Source of the DNA: Streptomyces antibioticus
GTDB taxonomy: Bacteria > Actinomycetota > Actinomycetes > Streptomycetales > Streptomycetaceae
DNA: 64,000 nt
Assembly: GCF_002019855.1 (NCBI RefSeq)
Contig: NZ_CM007717.1
Coordinates: forward strand, 4,798,657 to 4,862,656
Direction of reading: 5' to 3'
Position 1 is the stretch's first letter, and each line of letters opens with the position of its first letter. Shown here in pieces: positions 52,673 through 60,407 of the stretch. The notes under the pieces were generated by a model that saw only the letters and a program-made list of their open reading frames with translations, was not told where the DNA came from and made no database searches. The translations under genes and the position numbers were made by a program.

Positions 52673-53207
52673 GGGTGGGGGTCCTCTCGCGTCCTTGCAT
52701 GCCGGGTGTCGTGAGCATGCTGATCGGTGGGGGTGGCCTGAGGGGAACCAACGGGTTACTGGCGGGAACCGATGGGTTACTGGACGGTAGAGGGTCTGAG
52801 AGGCCCATCACAGACCCGTGCACGCGAGGTGACCGGGGTCACAAGTCCCCCAAGGGGTAGGGGAGTAGCCCCGGTCACATCCTGAAGTCCCTTACGGGCG
52901 GGGGCCGGTGACAAGCGGCACAGGCCGCCCGAGGGGTACTAGGGCGCATAGTGGATCAGGCCATTTGGGCAAAAAGGACATACACCCCAGGGGTGTGAAG
53001 TGCCCCTATGTCTGCGGCGTGCCGAGTGTCCAAATTGCGGCCTTGAGGGCCTCTGTCAAGGACTGGGCAGTTTTGATCTGAAGTACTAGCTTCCGTCGTA
53101 GATCACACGTTTGGGGGTGCGGCGGAGCGCGGGTTACCAAGGGATGGCCATCCGGCGGACGTCCGTGTGCCGGGTGGTTTCTCAGTCCCCGAACCCATGA
53201 GGTCTTC
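52673..53207. other. 535-bp divergent intergenic region with several repeat motifs
   Basis: The region lies between the phosphatase and the LytM gene. It holds four head-to-tail units at 52738-52780, a perfect palindrome GTGACC-GG-GGTCAC at 52829-52842 whose left part can also pair with CCCCGGTCAC at 52869-52878, and an inverted repeat CCTTGA-N9-TCAAGG at 53041-53061. No gene is convincing. Confidence 0.6.
52738..52780 (-). promoter_or_regulatory. PhoP-box-like tandem repeats upstream of the phosphatase gene
   Basis: On the minus strand four contiguous units read GTAACCCATCG, GTTCCCGCCA, GTAACCCGTTG and GTTCCCCTCAG. This resembles the 11-bp direct repeat units (GTTCACC type) bound by Streptomyces PhoP, though the match is partial. 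It lies 66-108 bp upstream of the start codon. Confidence 0.4.
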
Positions 53208-53792
53208 ATGTTCAAGCGCGTCACGTTCCGTTCTTCCCGTACGTCCCTGCTTCGCGCTCGCGTGGCCGTCGGCGCCGCCGCTGTCGGTGCCTCGGTCGTG
53301 CTGGGAGCCGGAGTGGCGTCCGCCGCCGCGCCCGCCGCGGCGCCCGTCGCAGCCAAGAAGGCCGTCGCGGCCAAGGGCTGGGTCAAGCCGGTCGCCAAGT
53401 ACGCCAAGTCCGCGAGCTTCCACCAGGCCGGTGCCATGTGGCAGTCCACCCACAGCGGCCAGGACTTCGCCGTGCCGACCGGCACCAAGGTCGTCGCCGC
53501 GCACGGCGGCACGGTCGTCAAGGCCGGCGGCAACGGCGCCGGTGACGGCCCGGCCTACGGCAACGCCATCGTCATCAAGCACGGCAACGGCACGTACTCC
53601 CAGTACGCCCACCTGTCGCGCATCGACGTGAAGATCGGTCAGGTCGTCAAGACCGGCCAGCGCATAGCCCTGTCGGGCAACACGGGCAACTCCAGCGGCC
53701 CGCACCTGCACTTCGAGATCCGTACGTCCGCGAACTACGGCACCGCGATCGACCCGGCCGCCTTCCTGCGCGCCAAGGGTCTGTCCATTTGA
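53208..53792 (+). CDS. Secreted M23 (LytM) peptidase
   Basis: A 194-residue protein with a Sec signal peptide (residues 1-41, ending near ASA-AA) and a LytM domain. The zinc motifs are HSGQDFAVP and HLHFE, with the intervening HGNGTYSQYAHLSRIDVKIG. It should cut peptide cross-links in peptidoglycan. There is no LysM or other wall-binding domain. The ATG is 3-4 bp after GAGG. No ydaO-type c-di-AMP riboswitch, found before some Streptomyces wall hydrolases, was recognised in the leader. Confidence 0.93.
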   Translation: MFKRVTFRSSRTSLLRARVAVGAAAVGASVVLGAGVASAAAPAAAPVAAKKAVAAKGWVKPVAKYAKSASFHQAGAMWQSTHSGQDFAVPTGTKVVAAHGGTVVKAGGNGAGDGPAYGNAIVIKHGNGTYSQYAHLSRIDVKIGQVVKTGQRIALSGNTGNSSGPHLHFEIRTSANYGTAIDPAAFLRAKGLSI

Positions 53793-53856
53793 CCCACTCC
53801 GTGACCACGGCAGGATCCACGGAGGCATCCCCTGGGGTGGACACGGCGGTGTCGCT

Positions 53857-54453
53857 CTAGGACGGGAGGGTGCCCTCGTGGGCCTGGGTCACGAGATCGA
53901 CGGCGACTTCGAGGACGGCTGCACGCTTCTCCTCGGGGTCGCCTTCGAGGTCCTGGAGCAGGAACATCCCGGCGTGCAGCGTGAAGATGGCGCTCACGCA
54001 GCGGACCTGGTCGGTGAGCCGGGCGTCGGGGTCGATGAAGATGTCCCGCAGGCCGCGCATCCGGTCCTTGAAGGACTCGCCGATCCGGAGTTCACGGACG
54101 GTGGCCTGGTTCTCCTGCATGAAGCGGAAGAGCGGGGACGCGTCGGCGAGGATCTGGCTGTAGCGCCGTACGATCTCGTGCTTGGTCTCCAGGGTGTGCG
54201 GCTGCTGTTCGCCCCACTCGATCAGTTCCTCGATCGGCTTCGTCAGATCCTGGAAGATGCTGACGATGATCTCTTCCTTCGTCTTGAAGTGGTAGTACAG
54301 GGCGGCCTTCGTCACCTCCAGACGCTCCGCGATCTCGCGCAGTGAGGTCTTCTCGTAGCCCTGCTCGGCGAAGAGTTCGAGTGCGACGTCCTGGATGCGC
54401 TGGCGGGTGTTCCCGCGGCGCTGCTGCTTCGTGCCGTCCATGGTGACGTCCAT
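53857..54453 (-). CDS. TetR-family repressor of the adjacent efflux gene
   Basis: A 198-residue regulator. The N-terminal helix-turn-helix is RIQDVALELFAEQGYEKTSL followed by REIAERLEVTKAALYYHFKT. The C-terminal ligand-binding domain is helical. The ATG at 54453 has AGGAG seven bases upstream; an ATG at 54441 is possible. It is divergent from a DHA2 efflux pump, with two related 18-bp operators between them, so it very likely represses both genes until it binds a drug-like ligand. Confidence 0.92.
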   Translation of the reverse strand: MDVTMDGTKQQRRGNTRQRIQDVALELFAEQGYEKTSLREIAERLEVTKAALYYHFKTKEEIIVSIFQDLTKPIEELIEWGEQQPHTLETKHEIVRRYSQILADASPLFRFMQENQATVRELRIGESFKDRMRGLRDIFIDPDARLTDQVRCVSAIFTLHAGMFLLQDLEGDPEEKRAAVLEVAVDLVTQAHEGTLPS

Positions 54454-54484
54454 CCTCGTACTCCTCGGGCTCCCACGGAAACTT

Positions 54485-54548
54485 ACTTGACGACCGGCTA
54501 GTGACGGGTCTACCTTCCCCAGTGTAGTGAACTTGCCGGGCGGCAAGT
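54485..54548. promoter_or_regulatory. Two TetR-type operators and promoter in the regulator/efflux intergenic region
   Basis: O2 at 54531-54548 is a perfect palindrome, ACTTGCCG-GG-CGGCAAGT. O1 at 54485-54502 (ACTTGACGACCGGCTAGT) matches O2 at 14 of 18 positions. O1 overlaps a likely -35 element TTGACG (54487-54492) whose -10 could be TACCTT (54511-54516), 18 bp away, driving the efflux gene. Confidence 0.75.
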
Positions 54549-54588
54549 AAGTAGGTGGCCCGGAGCGGTACCCAGGGGAGTGATGAGG

Positions 54589-56193
54589 ATGGCGGACGTA
54601 CAACCGGCGGAGACCGAGCCGGAGAAGCAGCCGAGAAGTGTGCGGGTCGTGCTGCTCGCGCTCATGATCACCATGATGCTCGCGATGCTCGACAACATGA
54701 TCGTGGGCACCGCGATGCCGACGATCGTCGGCGAACTCGGCGGACTCGAACACCTCTCCTGGGTCGTCACCGCCTACACCCTCGCGACGGCCGCCTCGAC
54801 TCCCATCTGGGGCAAGATCGGCGACATGTACGGGCGCAAGGGCGCCTTCATGTCCTCGATCGTGATCTTCCTGATCGGCTCCATGCTCAGCGGCATGGCC
54901 CAGAACATGGGCGAACTGATCGGCTTCCGCGCCGTCCAGGGCCTCGGCGCCGGCGGTCTGATGGTCGGCGTCATGGCGATCATCGGTGACCTGATCCCGC
55001 CGCGGGAACGCGGCAAGTACCAGGGCATGATGGCCGGCGTCATGGCGCTGGCGATGATCGGCGGCCCGCTGGTCGGCGGCACCATCACCGACAACTGGGG
55101 CTGGCGCTGGTCCTTCTACATCAACCTGCCGCTCGGCATCGTCTCCCTCGCTCTGATCAGCGCCGTCCTGCACCTGCCGCGCAAGCGCTCGCAGGCCCGC
55201 ATCGACTACCTGGGCGCCGTCCTGCTCACCGTGGGCATCACCTCCGTCGTCCTCGTCACCACCTGGGGCGGCACCGAGTACGCCTGGACGTCCGCGCGGA
55301 TCATGGAACTGATCGGCATCGGCGTCGCCGCGCTCATCGGGTTCGTGTTCTGGCAGACCCGGGCCGCCGAGCCGATCGTGCCGCTGCACATCTTCCGCAG
55401 CCGCAACTTCACCCTGATGTCCCTGATCGGCTTCATCGCCGGCTTCGTGATGTTCGGCGCGACGCTGTTCCTGCCGCTCTACCAGCAGTCGGTGCAGGGG
55501 GCCTCCGCCACCAACTCCGGCCTGCTGCTCCTGCCGATGCTCGGCGCCATGCTGGTCACCTCGATGGTCGCCGGCCGCGTCACCACGAACACCGGCAAGT
55601 ACAAGGTCTTCCCGCTGGTCGGCAGCGCGCTGATGGTCGTCGGTCTGTATCTGCTGTCGACCATGGACACCGGCACCTCCCGGTTCACCTCCGGTGTGTT
55701 CATGGCCGTCGTCGGTCTCGGTATGGGCTGTCTGATGCAGATCACCATGCTCGTCGCGCAGAACAGCGTGGAGATGAAGGACATGGGCGTCGCGTCCTCC
55801 TCCACCACCCTGTTCCGTACGCTCGGCTCCTCCTTCGGTGTCGCGATCATGGGTGCGCTCTTCAACCACCGCGTCCAGGACGTCATGGCCGAGCGGGCCG
55901 GTGCGCTGGGCTCGAAGCTCACCGAGCAGTCCGCGCAGCTCGACGCGGCCAGCCTGGCCAAGCTGCCGGAGGCGGCCCGCGAGGCGTACCAGCACGCCGT
56001 GTCGGCCGGTACCCACTCGGCGTTCCTGCTGGGCGCCGTGGTGGCGGTCGGCGCGCTGGTGGCGTCGGTCTTCGTCAAGGAGGTCCCGCTCAAGGGCGCC
56101 GGACCGCAGAAGCCGGGTGACGACGCCAACGAGGCCGACGCCGAGACCGCGGCCGAGGCCGGGGCGAAGGCTGCGGCCGCGCCGGTGGCCTAG
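54589..56193 (+). CDS. DHA2-family (14-helix) MFS drug efflux transporter
   Basis: A 534-residue proton antiporter of the EmrB/QacA type. Fourteen hydrophobic helices are predicted. MFS motif A appears as WGKIGDMYGRKGAF and the family motif C-like region as GGPLVGGTITDNWGWRWSFY. The cytosolic tail of 30 residues is acidic and alanine rich. The ATG at 54589 follows GGGGAG by eight bases; GTG at 54580 overlaps that site. It is controlled by the divergent TetR gene. Substrates are unknown. Confidence 0.93.
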   Translation: MADVQPAETEPEKQPRSVRVVLLALMITMMLAMLDNMIVGTAMPTIVGELGGLEHLSWVVTAYTLATAASTPIWGKIGDMYGRKGAFMSSIVIFLIGSMLSGMAQNMGELIGFRAVQGLGAGGLMVGVMAIIGDLIPPRERGKYQGMMAGVMALAMIGGPLVGGTITDNWGWRWSFYINLPLGIVSLALISAVLHLPRKRSQARIDYLGAVLLTVGITSVVLVTTWGGTEYAWTSARIMELIGIGVAALIGFVFWQTRAAEPIVPLHIFRSRNFTLMSLIGFIAGFVMFGATLFLPLYQQSVQGASATNSGLLLLPMLGAMLVTSMVAGRVTTNTGKYKVFPLVGSALMVVGLYLLSTMDTGTSRFTSGVFMAVVGLGMGCLMQITMLVAQNSVEMKDMGVASSSTTLFRTLGSSFGVAIMGALFNHRVQDVMAERAGALGSKLTEQSAQLDAASLAKLPEAAREAYQHAVSAGTHSAFLLGAVVAVGALVASVFVKEVPLKGAGPQKPGDDANEADAETAAEAGAKAAAAPVA

Positions 56194-56245
56194 GCGGCCT
56201 GATCCTCGACCTGGAGTGTGGCCTCGGGCCCCCGGCTTGCGCCGG

Positions 56246-56637
56246 CGGATCCGGGGCCTTCGCCATGCCCGCCGGGGCGAGCGGGGTGTTCGGCGGTCCC
56301 GGTCGCCCCGGGGCCGACGGGGGCGTCGTCGCGGCGGTGCCGTCGGCTACGGATCCGGTGCTTTCGCCCTGTCCGCCGGGCGGGATGGGGAGTGCGCTTC
56401 CGTTTGCCGGGCAACCGGCGGCGGCGTCATCGCGGCGGCGCCGTTGGCTATACCGGATCTGGGGCGCCATGCCCGCCGGGCGGGGCGGGGAGTGCGCTTC
56501 TGTTTGCCGGGCAACCGGCGGGGGCGTCGTCGCGGTGATGCCGTTGGCTATACCGGATCTGGGGCGCCCTGTCCGCCGGGCGGGATGGGGAGCGCGCTCC
56601 CGTTCACCTGGCCCCCGGCAGCGGGCTCAGGACGGCG
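56246..56637. repeat. Four-copy ~100-bp tandem repeat array between the efflux gene and cseC
   Basis: Units begin at 56246, 56350, 56454 and 56554 (CGGATC[CT]GG), with periods of 104, 104 and 100 bp. Copies 2-4 share long identical blocks such as CCGTTGGCTATACCGGATCT and GCCGGGCAACCGGCGG; copy 1 is more diverged and copy 4 is cut short. Copy 4 runs into the last codons of cseC. No protein frame is conserved across copies. The gap between the two convergent genes consists almost entirely of this array. Confidence 0.85.
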
Positions 56638-57973
56638 GCATCATCGGGTAGCTGCCTGTGTTCGTCGGGGCGTGTTCGGGGAGCCACAGGACCGCCACCG
56701 CGCCCTCGGCGGGTATGTGCGGCGGGGCTCCGGCCGGACGGACGTTGCGGAAGGTCAGCCGGGCGCCGAGGACCCGGGCCTGGCCCGCCGCGATGGTCAG
56801 GCCGAGGCCATGGCCCTTGCCGGCGCGGTCGGCGCTGCCGGTGCGGAAGCGGAGGGGGCCCTCGGTGAGCAGATCCTCGGGGAAGCCGGGGCCGTGGTCG
56901 CGGACCCGGATCACCCGGCCCTCCACGGTGACCTGGATCGGCGAACTGCCGTGCCGCGCGGCGTTGGCGAGCAGGTTGAACAGAACGCGCTCCAGGCGGC
57001 GGGGGTCGGTGGTGACCATCGACTCGTGCACCACCCGCACCTCGACCGCGGGGTCCTTGGCCGCCACCCGCCGGCTGACGAACTCGCCCAGCAGAAGGTC
57101 CTGGAGTTCCGCGCGCTCCGAGGCGCCGTCGAGGCGGGCCACCTCCAGGACGTCCTCGACCAGGGTGCGCATGGCCTTCGCCCGGTCCAGCACCAGTTCG
57201 GTCGGCCGGCCCGGCGGCAGCAGCTCGGCGGCGGTGAGCAGACCGGTCACCGGGGTGCGCAACTCGTGCGCGATGTCGGCCGTGACCCGGCGCTCGGCCT
57301 CCAGTCGCTGCTGAAGGGCGTCCGCCATGGCGTCCACCGCGCTCGCCAGGTCGTCGGTCTCGTCGCGGACGACCCCGCCGATCGCGTCCCGCACCCGGAC
57401 GTCCGGCTCGCCCTTGGCGACCTGGTGGGCCGCGGTCGCCGCCTTGCGCAGCCGGCGCGAGAGGTGGCCGCCGATGAGCACCCCGAGCGCGCTGCCGCCG
57501 AGGACGACGGCGATGGAGCCGATCACCAGGGCCTGGTCGAGGTCGTTGAGGATGTCGGTGCTGCGGTCGGTGAACCCGGTGTGCAGGGAGAGGATCCGCC
57601 CGTCCTTGAGCGGCACGGCCGCCCAGATGTCCGGACCGCCCTCGCCGTCGGAGACGTACGTCGCCCGCCGGCCCTCCTCGACCTTCTCCCGCAGGGCCGG
57701 CGGCAGATTGCGGTCGTCGACCTGGATCTTGGGGAAGTTGGGACGGCCGTTCTGCTCGACGTTGCGCTGGGCGATCTGGACGCGCTCGTCCGCGAGGTCG
57801 CGTGCGTTGTCCAGCATGGAGACCCGGGCGGCGTTGTGCACGACCAGGCTGAGCGCGACCGCCACCAGCGCGCCGACCAGCGCGATCGCCGCGCTGAGCT
57901 TCCACCGCAGGCCCGTGCGGATACCCGCACGCTCCAGACGGCCGGGAATCAGGTGCCGGAACATCCCCCGCAT
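56627..57973 (-). CDS. cseC: CseC, membrane sensor histidine kinase of the SigE system
   Basis: A 448-residue class I kinase. Membrane helices at about residues 25-45 and 149-169 flank a periplasmic-type sensor of about 100 residues. HAMP follows, then the dimerisation domain with His236 (ADIAHELRTPVTG) and an ATPase domain with NLLANAARHG, RDHGPGFP and GKGHGLGLTIAAG. It senses cell-wall damage, for example by glycopeptides or lysozyme, and phosphorylates CseB (established in S. coelicolor). The ATG at 57973 lies 11 bp after cseB. The stop lies inside the tandem repeat array. Confidence 0.95.
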   Translation of the reverse strand: MRGMFRHLIPGRLERAGIRTGLRWKLSAAIALVGALVAVALSLVVHNAARVSMLDNARDLADERVQIAQRNVEQNGRPNFPKIQVDDRNLPPALREKVEEGRRATYVSDGEGGPDIWAAVPLKDGRILSLHTGFTDRSTDILNDLDQALVIGSIAVVLGGSALGVLIGGHLSRRLRKAATAAHQVAKGEPDVRVRDAIGGVVRDETDDLASAVDAMADALQQRLEAERRVTADIAHELRTPVTGLLTAAELLPPGRPTELVLDRAKAMRTLVEDVLEVARLDGASERAELQDLLLGEFVSRRVAAKDPAVEVRVVHESMVTTDPRRLERVLFNLLANAARHGSSPIQVTVEGRVIRVRDHGPGFPEDLLTEGPLRFRTGSADRAGKGHGLGLTIAAGQARVLGARLTFRNVRPAGAPPHIPAEGAVAVLWLPEHAPTNTGSYPMMPPS

Positions 57974-57984
57974 ACCCCCGCCGC

Positions 57985-58683
57985 TCAGGCCTTCAGCTTG
58001 TAGCCGAAGCCGCGGACCGTCTCGATACGGTCCTGGCCGATCTTCGTCCGCAGCCGCTGCACATGGACGTCCACGACCCGGGTGTCCCCGCCCCAGCCGT
58101 AGTCCCACACCCGCTCGAGGAGCTTGTCCCGGGACAGGACCGTGCCCGGCGCGGAGGAGAACTCCAGCAGCAGCCGCATCTCGGTCGGGGTGAGCGCCAC
58201 CGGCTGACCGGCCCGGCGCACCTCCATGCCCTCGGTGTCGACCTCCAGATCGCCGAAGGTCAGCACACCGCCGTCGGGCGCGGTCCCCTCGCTCCGGTCG
58301 CCGCCGCCCGCGTGCCCGAAGCGGCGCAGCACGGCGCGGATCCGGGCGACCAGGACGGCGCCGTCGAACGGCTTGGTCACGTAGTCGTCGGCCCCGGCCT
58401 CCAGGCCCAGCACCACGTCGATGGAGTCGGCGCGGGCCGACAGCATGATCACCGGCACGGTGGACTCGTCGCGGATGCGGCGGCACAGGCTGACGCCGTC
58501 CAGGCCGGGCACCATGACGTCCAGCAGGGCGATGTCGGGGCGGTTGGCCCGGAACGCCTCCAGGCCGGAGAGGCCGTCGGGCATCGCGGTGACCGCGAAG
58601 CCGTCCCGCTCCAGGGCGAGCTGGGTGGCCTCGCGGATGACGTCGTCGTCCTCGACGAACAGAACGTGTGTCTGGTCTGCCAT
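57985..58683 (-). CDS. cseB: CseB, OmpR-family response regulator
   Basis: A 232-residue regulator. The receiver domain has E11-D12-D13, phospho-acceptor D55 (IALLDVMVPGLDG) and the conserved Lys in DYVTKPFDGA. The C-terminal OmpR-type winged helix includes LTPTEMRLLLEFSSAPGTVL and VDVHVQRLRTKIG. Phosphorylated CseB activates the sigE promoter in S. coelicolor. Candidate repeats in front of sigE are described separately. It sits between cseA and cseC. Confidence 0.96.
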   Translation of the reverse strand: MADQTHVLFVEDDDVIREATQLALERDGFAVTAMPDGLSGLEAFRANRPDIALLDVMVPGLDGVSLCRRIRDESTVPVIMLSARADSIDVVLGLEAGADDYVTKPFDGAVLVARIRAVLRRFGHAGGGDRSEGTAPDGGVLTFGDLEVDTEGMEVRRAGQPVALTPTEMRLLLEFSSAPGTVLSRDKLLERVWDYGWGGDTRVVDVHVQRLRTKIGQDRIETVRGFGYKLKA

Positions 58684-58941
58684 CCCGGTGCTCTCAGTCC
58701 TAGTGATCGGTGTGCCGTCTGCCGGTCGTCTTGTGGGTCGTCAGTCTGTCGTGTGCCTGTCGGGGCGGTCCTTAGGGGGGACGCGTGGACCGTGCCGTGC
58801 GTTCATTCGCCGGGACGTGACATGCGCTCCGTCCCGCTCCGTCCCGCCCGCCTCATCCATTGATCGGAACGAGCGGCCCGATCGGTTCACGATCCGGCGG
58901 ATTTTTTCGGCGGCCGTCCGCGGACCGCTCCGGCCGCCCGC
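58684..58941 (-). other. cseA-cseB intercistronic region (258 bp)
   Basis: The gap between the cseA stop and cseB start is much larger than the other gaps of the operon. It contains several GTC-rich imperfect repeats around 58720-58770. A secondary promoter for cseBC is possible; no clear -10/-35 pair was identified. Confidence 0.4.
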
Positions 58942-59589
58942 CTACAGGTCCTCGCCCGCCGCCGTGCTGTAGTCGTTGTGCCAGCTGAACGCCTTGACGA
59001 AGCGGTCCGACCGCCACCGGTACGTGATCACGTTCTCCCCGGAGGGGTTCGAGACCGGGTCGCCCTTCTCGTACACCTGCTTGGTCACCACCAGGTCCCC
59101 GCGGTCTATCTCGGCGTAGACCGGGGGCTCCTCGGTCCGGAACACGTTCTCGTACCGGCCGTCCGTCTCGCGGTACACGTAGGAGCCGATACCGACGGCG
59201 TCGCTGCAGGTGAGCACGTTGACCACGATGTCGTCCGCCGGGCCGTCGGTCAGTCCGCCGTACGACACGTCGACCGGGTACTCGTCCCCGACGCAGGGCG
59301 TCAGTTGGTGCTTGACCTCCGCCGAGACCGTGGGGTCGTCCTTGACGAGCTGCACCGCGTCCACCCGGCCGAGGGTGTTGGTGGGGGCCGCGCCCGACGG
59401 GGTGGCCGCCGGGACGGCGTCCTCCAGGGTGTCGGAGTGGGCCGGCCCCTCGTCACGGGCGCCGGTGCCGCCCGTACCGCAGGAGGCGAGGAAAAGGCCG
59501 AGGGCGGCGAGCACGGATATCGCCGTGATCGCCGCCTGGAAGGTGCCTCGGGCCTGTGGGGGCCCGGCCTGGGTCAGGCCGCCGCGCAA
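58942..59589 (-). CDS. cseA: CseA, lipoprotein modulator of the CseB/CseC-SigE system
   Basis: A 215-residue lipoprotein. A signal of about 36 residues ends in the lipobox LASC, with cysteine near residue 37; the mature protein has a 45-residue disordered linker and a folded domain. CseA dampens sigE expression, probably by restraining CseC at the membrane (known from S. coelicolor). No ATG or GTG suits; a TTG at 59589 has GAGGAG eight bases upstream, and it overlaps the end of sigE by 16 bp. Confidence 0.9.
   Translation of the reverse strand: MRGGLTQAGPPQARGTFQAAITAISVLAALGLFLASCGTGGTGARDEGPAHSDTLEDAVPAATPSGAAPTNTLGRVDAVQLVKDDPTVSAEVKHQLTPCVGDEYPVDVSYGGLTDGPADDIVVNVLTCSDAVGIGSYVYRETDGRYENVFRTEEPPVYAEIDRGDLVVTKQVYEKGDPVSNPSGENVITYRWRSDRFVKAFSWHNDYSTAAGEDL
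59549..59566 (-). promoter_or_regulatory. Small hairpin in the sigE-cseA junction
   Basis: CGGGCC and GGCCCG form a 6-bp stem with a 6-base loop, 8 bp after the sigE stop and inside the 5' part of cseA. In S. coelicolor most transcripts end just after sigE; this weak stem is the only local candidate seen. Confidence 0.25.
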
Positions 59590-60116
59590 CGCTCCCGCTC
59601 CTCACGCTCCAGCGCGCGTGCGTCCAGATCGCGGGTTTCCAGCTCCTCGCGGAGCCGGGCGAGCGCCCGGTGCAGCGTGCTCTTGACCGTACCCGCCGAC
59701 ATGCCGAGGGCGGCGGCCGTCTCCTCCGTGGACATCTGCTCCCAGTGTCGCAGGACGACGACACTGCGCTGCTTGGGAGCGAGCACCTTCATCGCGTCCA
59801 TCAGCAGGGCGCGGTCCGCGTGCTGTTCGGTGGAGTCCTCCACGCGGGCGTCCGGGAGCTGCTCGGTGGGGACCTCCTCCAGCTTGCGGGCCCGCCACCA
59901 CTCCGTCCGGGTGTTGATCATGACCCGGCGCAGATAGGCGTCCGCGAGCCGCTTGTCCGCGATGCCCTCCCAGCGGCCGTACGTCCGGGCGAGGGCGGTC
60001 TGGAGCAGGTCCTGTGCGTCGACCGGGTCCGGGACCAGCCGGCGGGCGCTGCGCAGCAGCGCGTCCTGCCGGGTGCGGACGTACTCCTCGAACTCGAGCA
60101 CCTCGCCCTGCGCCAT
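59574..60116 (-). CDS. sigE: ECF sigma factor SigE
   Basis: A 180-residue extracytoplasmic-function sigma factor. Region 2 spans residues 10-75 (LLRSARRLVPDPVDAQDLLQ, then DAYLRRVMINTRTEWWRARK); region 4 spans 105-160 (LAPKQRSVVVLRHWEQMSTE, then AAALGMSAGTVKSTLHRALA). It directs transcription of cell-envelope genes. The ATG at 60116 follows GGAGGGG. Unlike many ECF factors it has no adjacent anti-sigma factor; control comes from CseB/CseC at the promoter. Overlap with cseA implies coupled expression. Confidence 0.97.
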   Translation of the reverse strand: MAQGEVLEFEEYVRTRQDALLRSARRLVPDPVDAQDLLQTALARTYGRWEGIADKRLADAYLRRVMINTRTEWWRARKLEEVPTEQLPDARVEDSTEQHADRALLMDAMKVLAPKQRSVVVLRHWEQMSTEETAAALGMSAGTVKSTLHRALARLREELETRDLDARALEREERERCAAA

Positions 60117-60407
60117 GGTCAACCCCTCCGTGTTCCCCGTGCCGGCGTGCGGTCGTCCGCCGGTTTTCCTGCCGTGGTCTGTCGCCCTCGTGCCCTCGGT
60201 GGGCACGCAAACGAAGCTACGGAGCGGTTGTCACGGGGCTGTCCGAAGCAGCCTGCGGCCAGCACTCGGCTGTCCGTCGGTTGTGTAACGGAAATGAGTT
60301 CTGGGTAAAGGGAGGGGTTTATTTGTCCGGTTAAGTCGGCATTCGCCTGTCCCGGCCTGCCAGATGTCTGTCGGATGCCTGTCGGTCGTCTGTGACGTGC
60401 CGATGCG
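60117..60407 (-). promoter_or_regulatory. sigE promoter region with phased TGTCCG repeats
   Basis: Direct repeats GGCTGTCCG (plus-strand reading) lie at 60237-60245 and 60268-60276, 31 bp apart; a third TGTCCG is at 60324-60329, 53 bp further. A -10-like TAGCTT (minus strand, 60214-60219) is placed 17 bp below the first repeat, which would then cover the -35 position. This is the layout expected for an OmpR-type activator such as CseB. Confidence 0.5.

Noticed and set aside
53062..53207. Possible ydaO (c-di-AMP) riboswitch before the LytM gene
   Set aside because: The conserved core sequences of that riboswitch were not found in the leader, although such switches occur before other Streptomyces wall hydrolases.
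56246..56637. Possible CRISPR array
   Set aside because: Units of about 100 bp are repeated without unique spacers and no cas genes are present.
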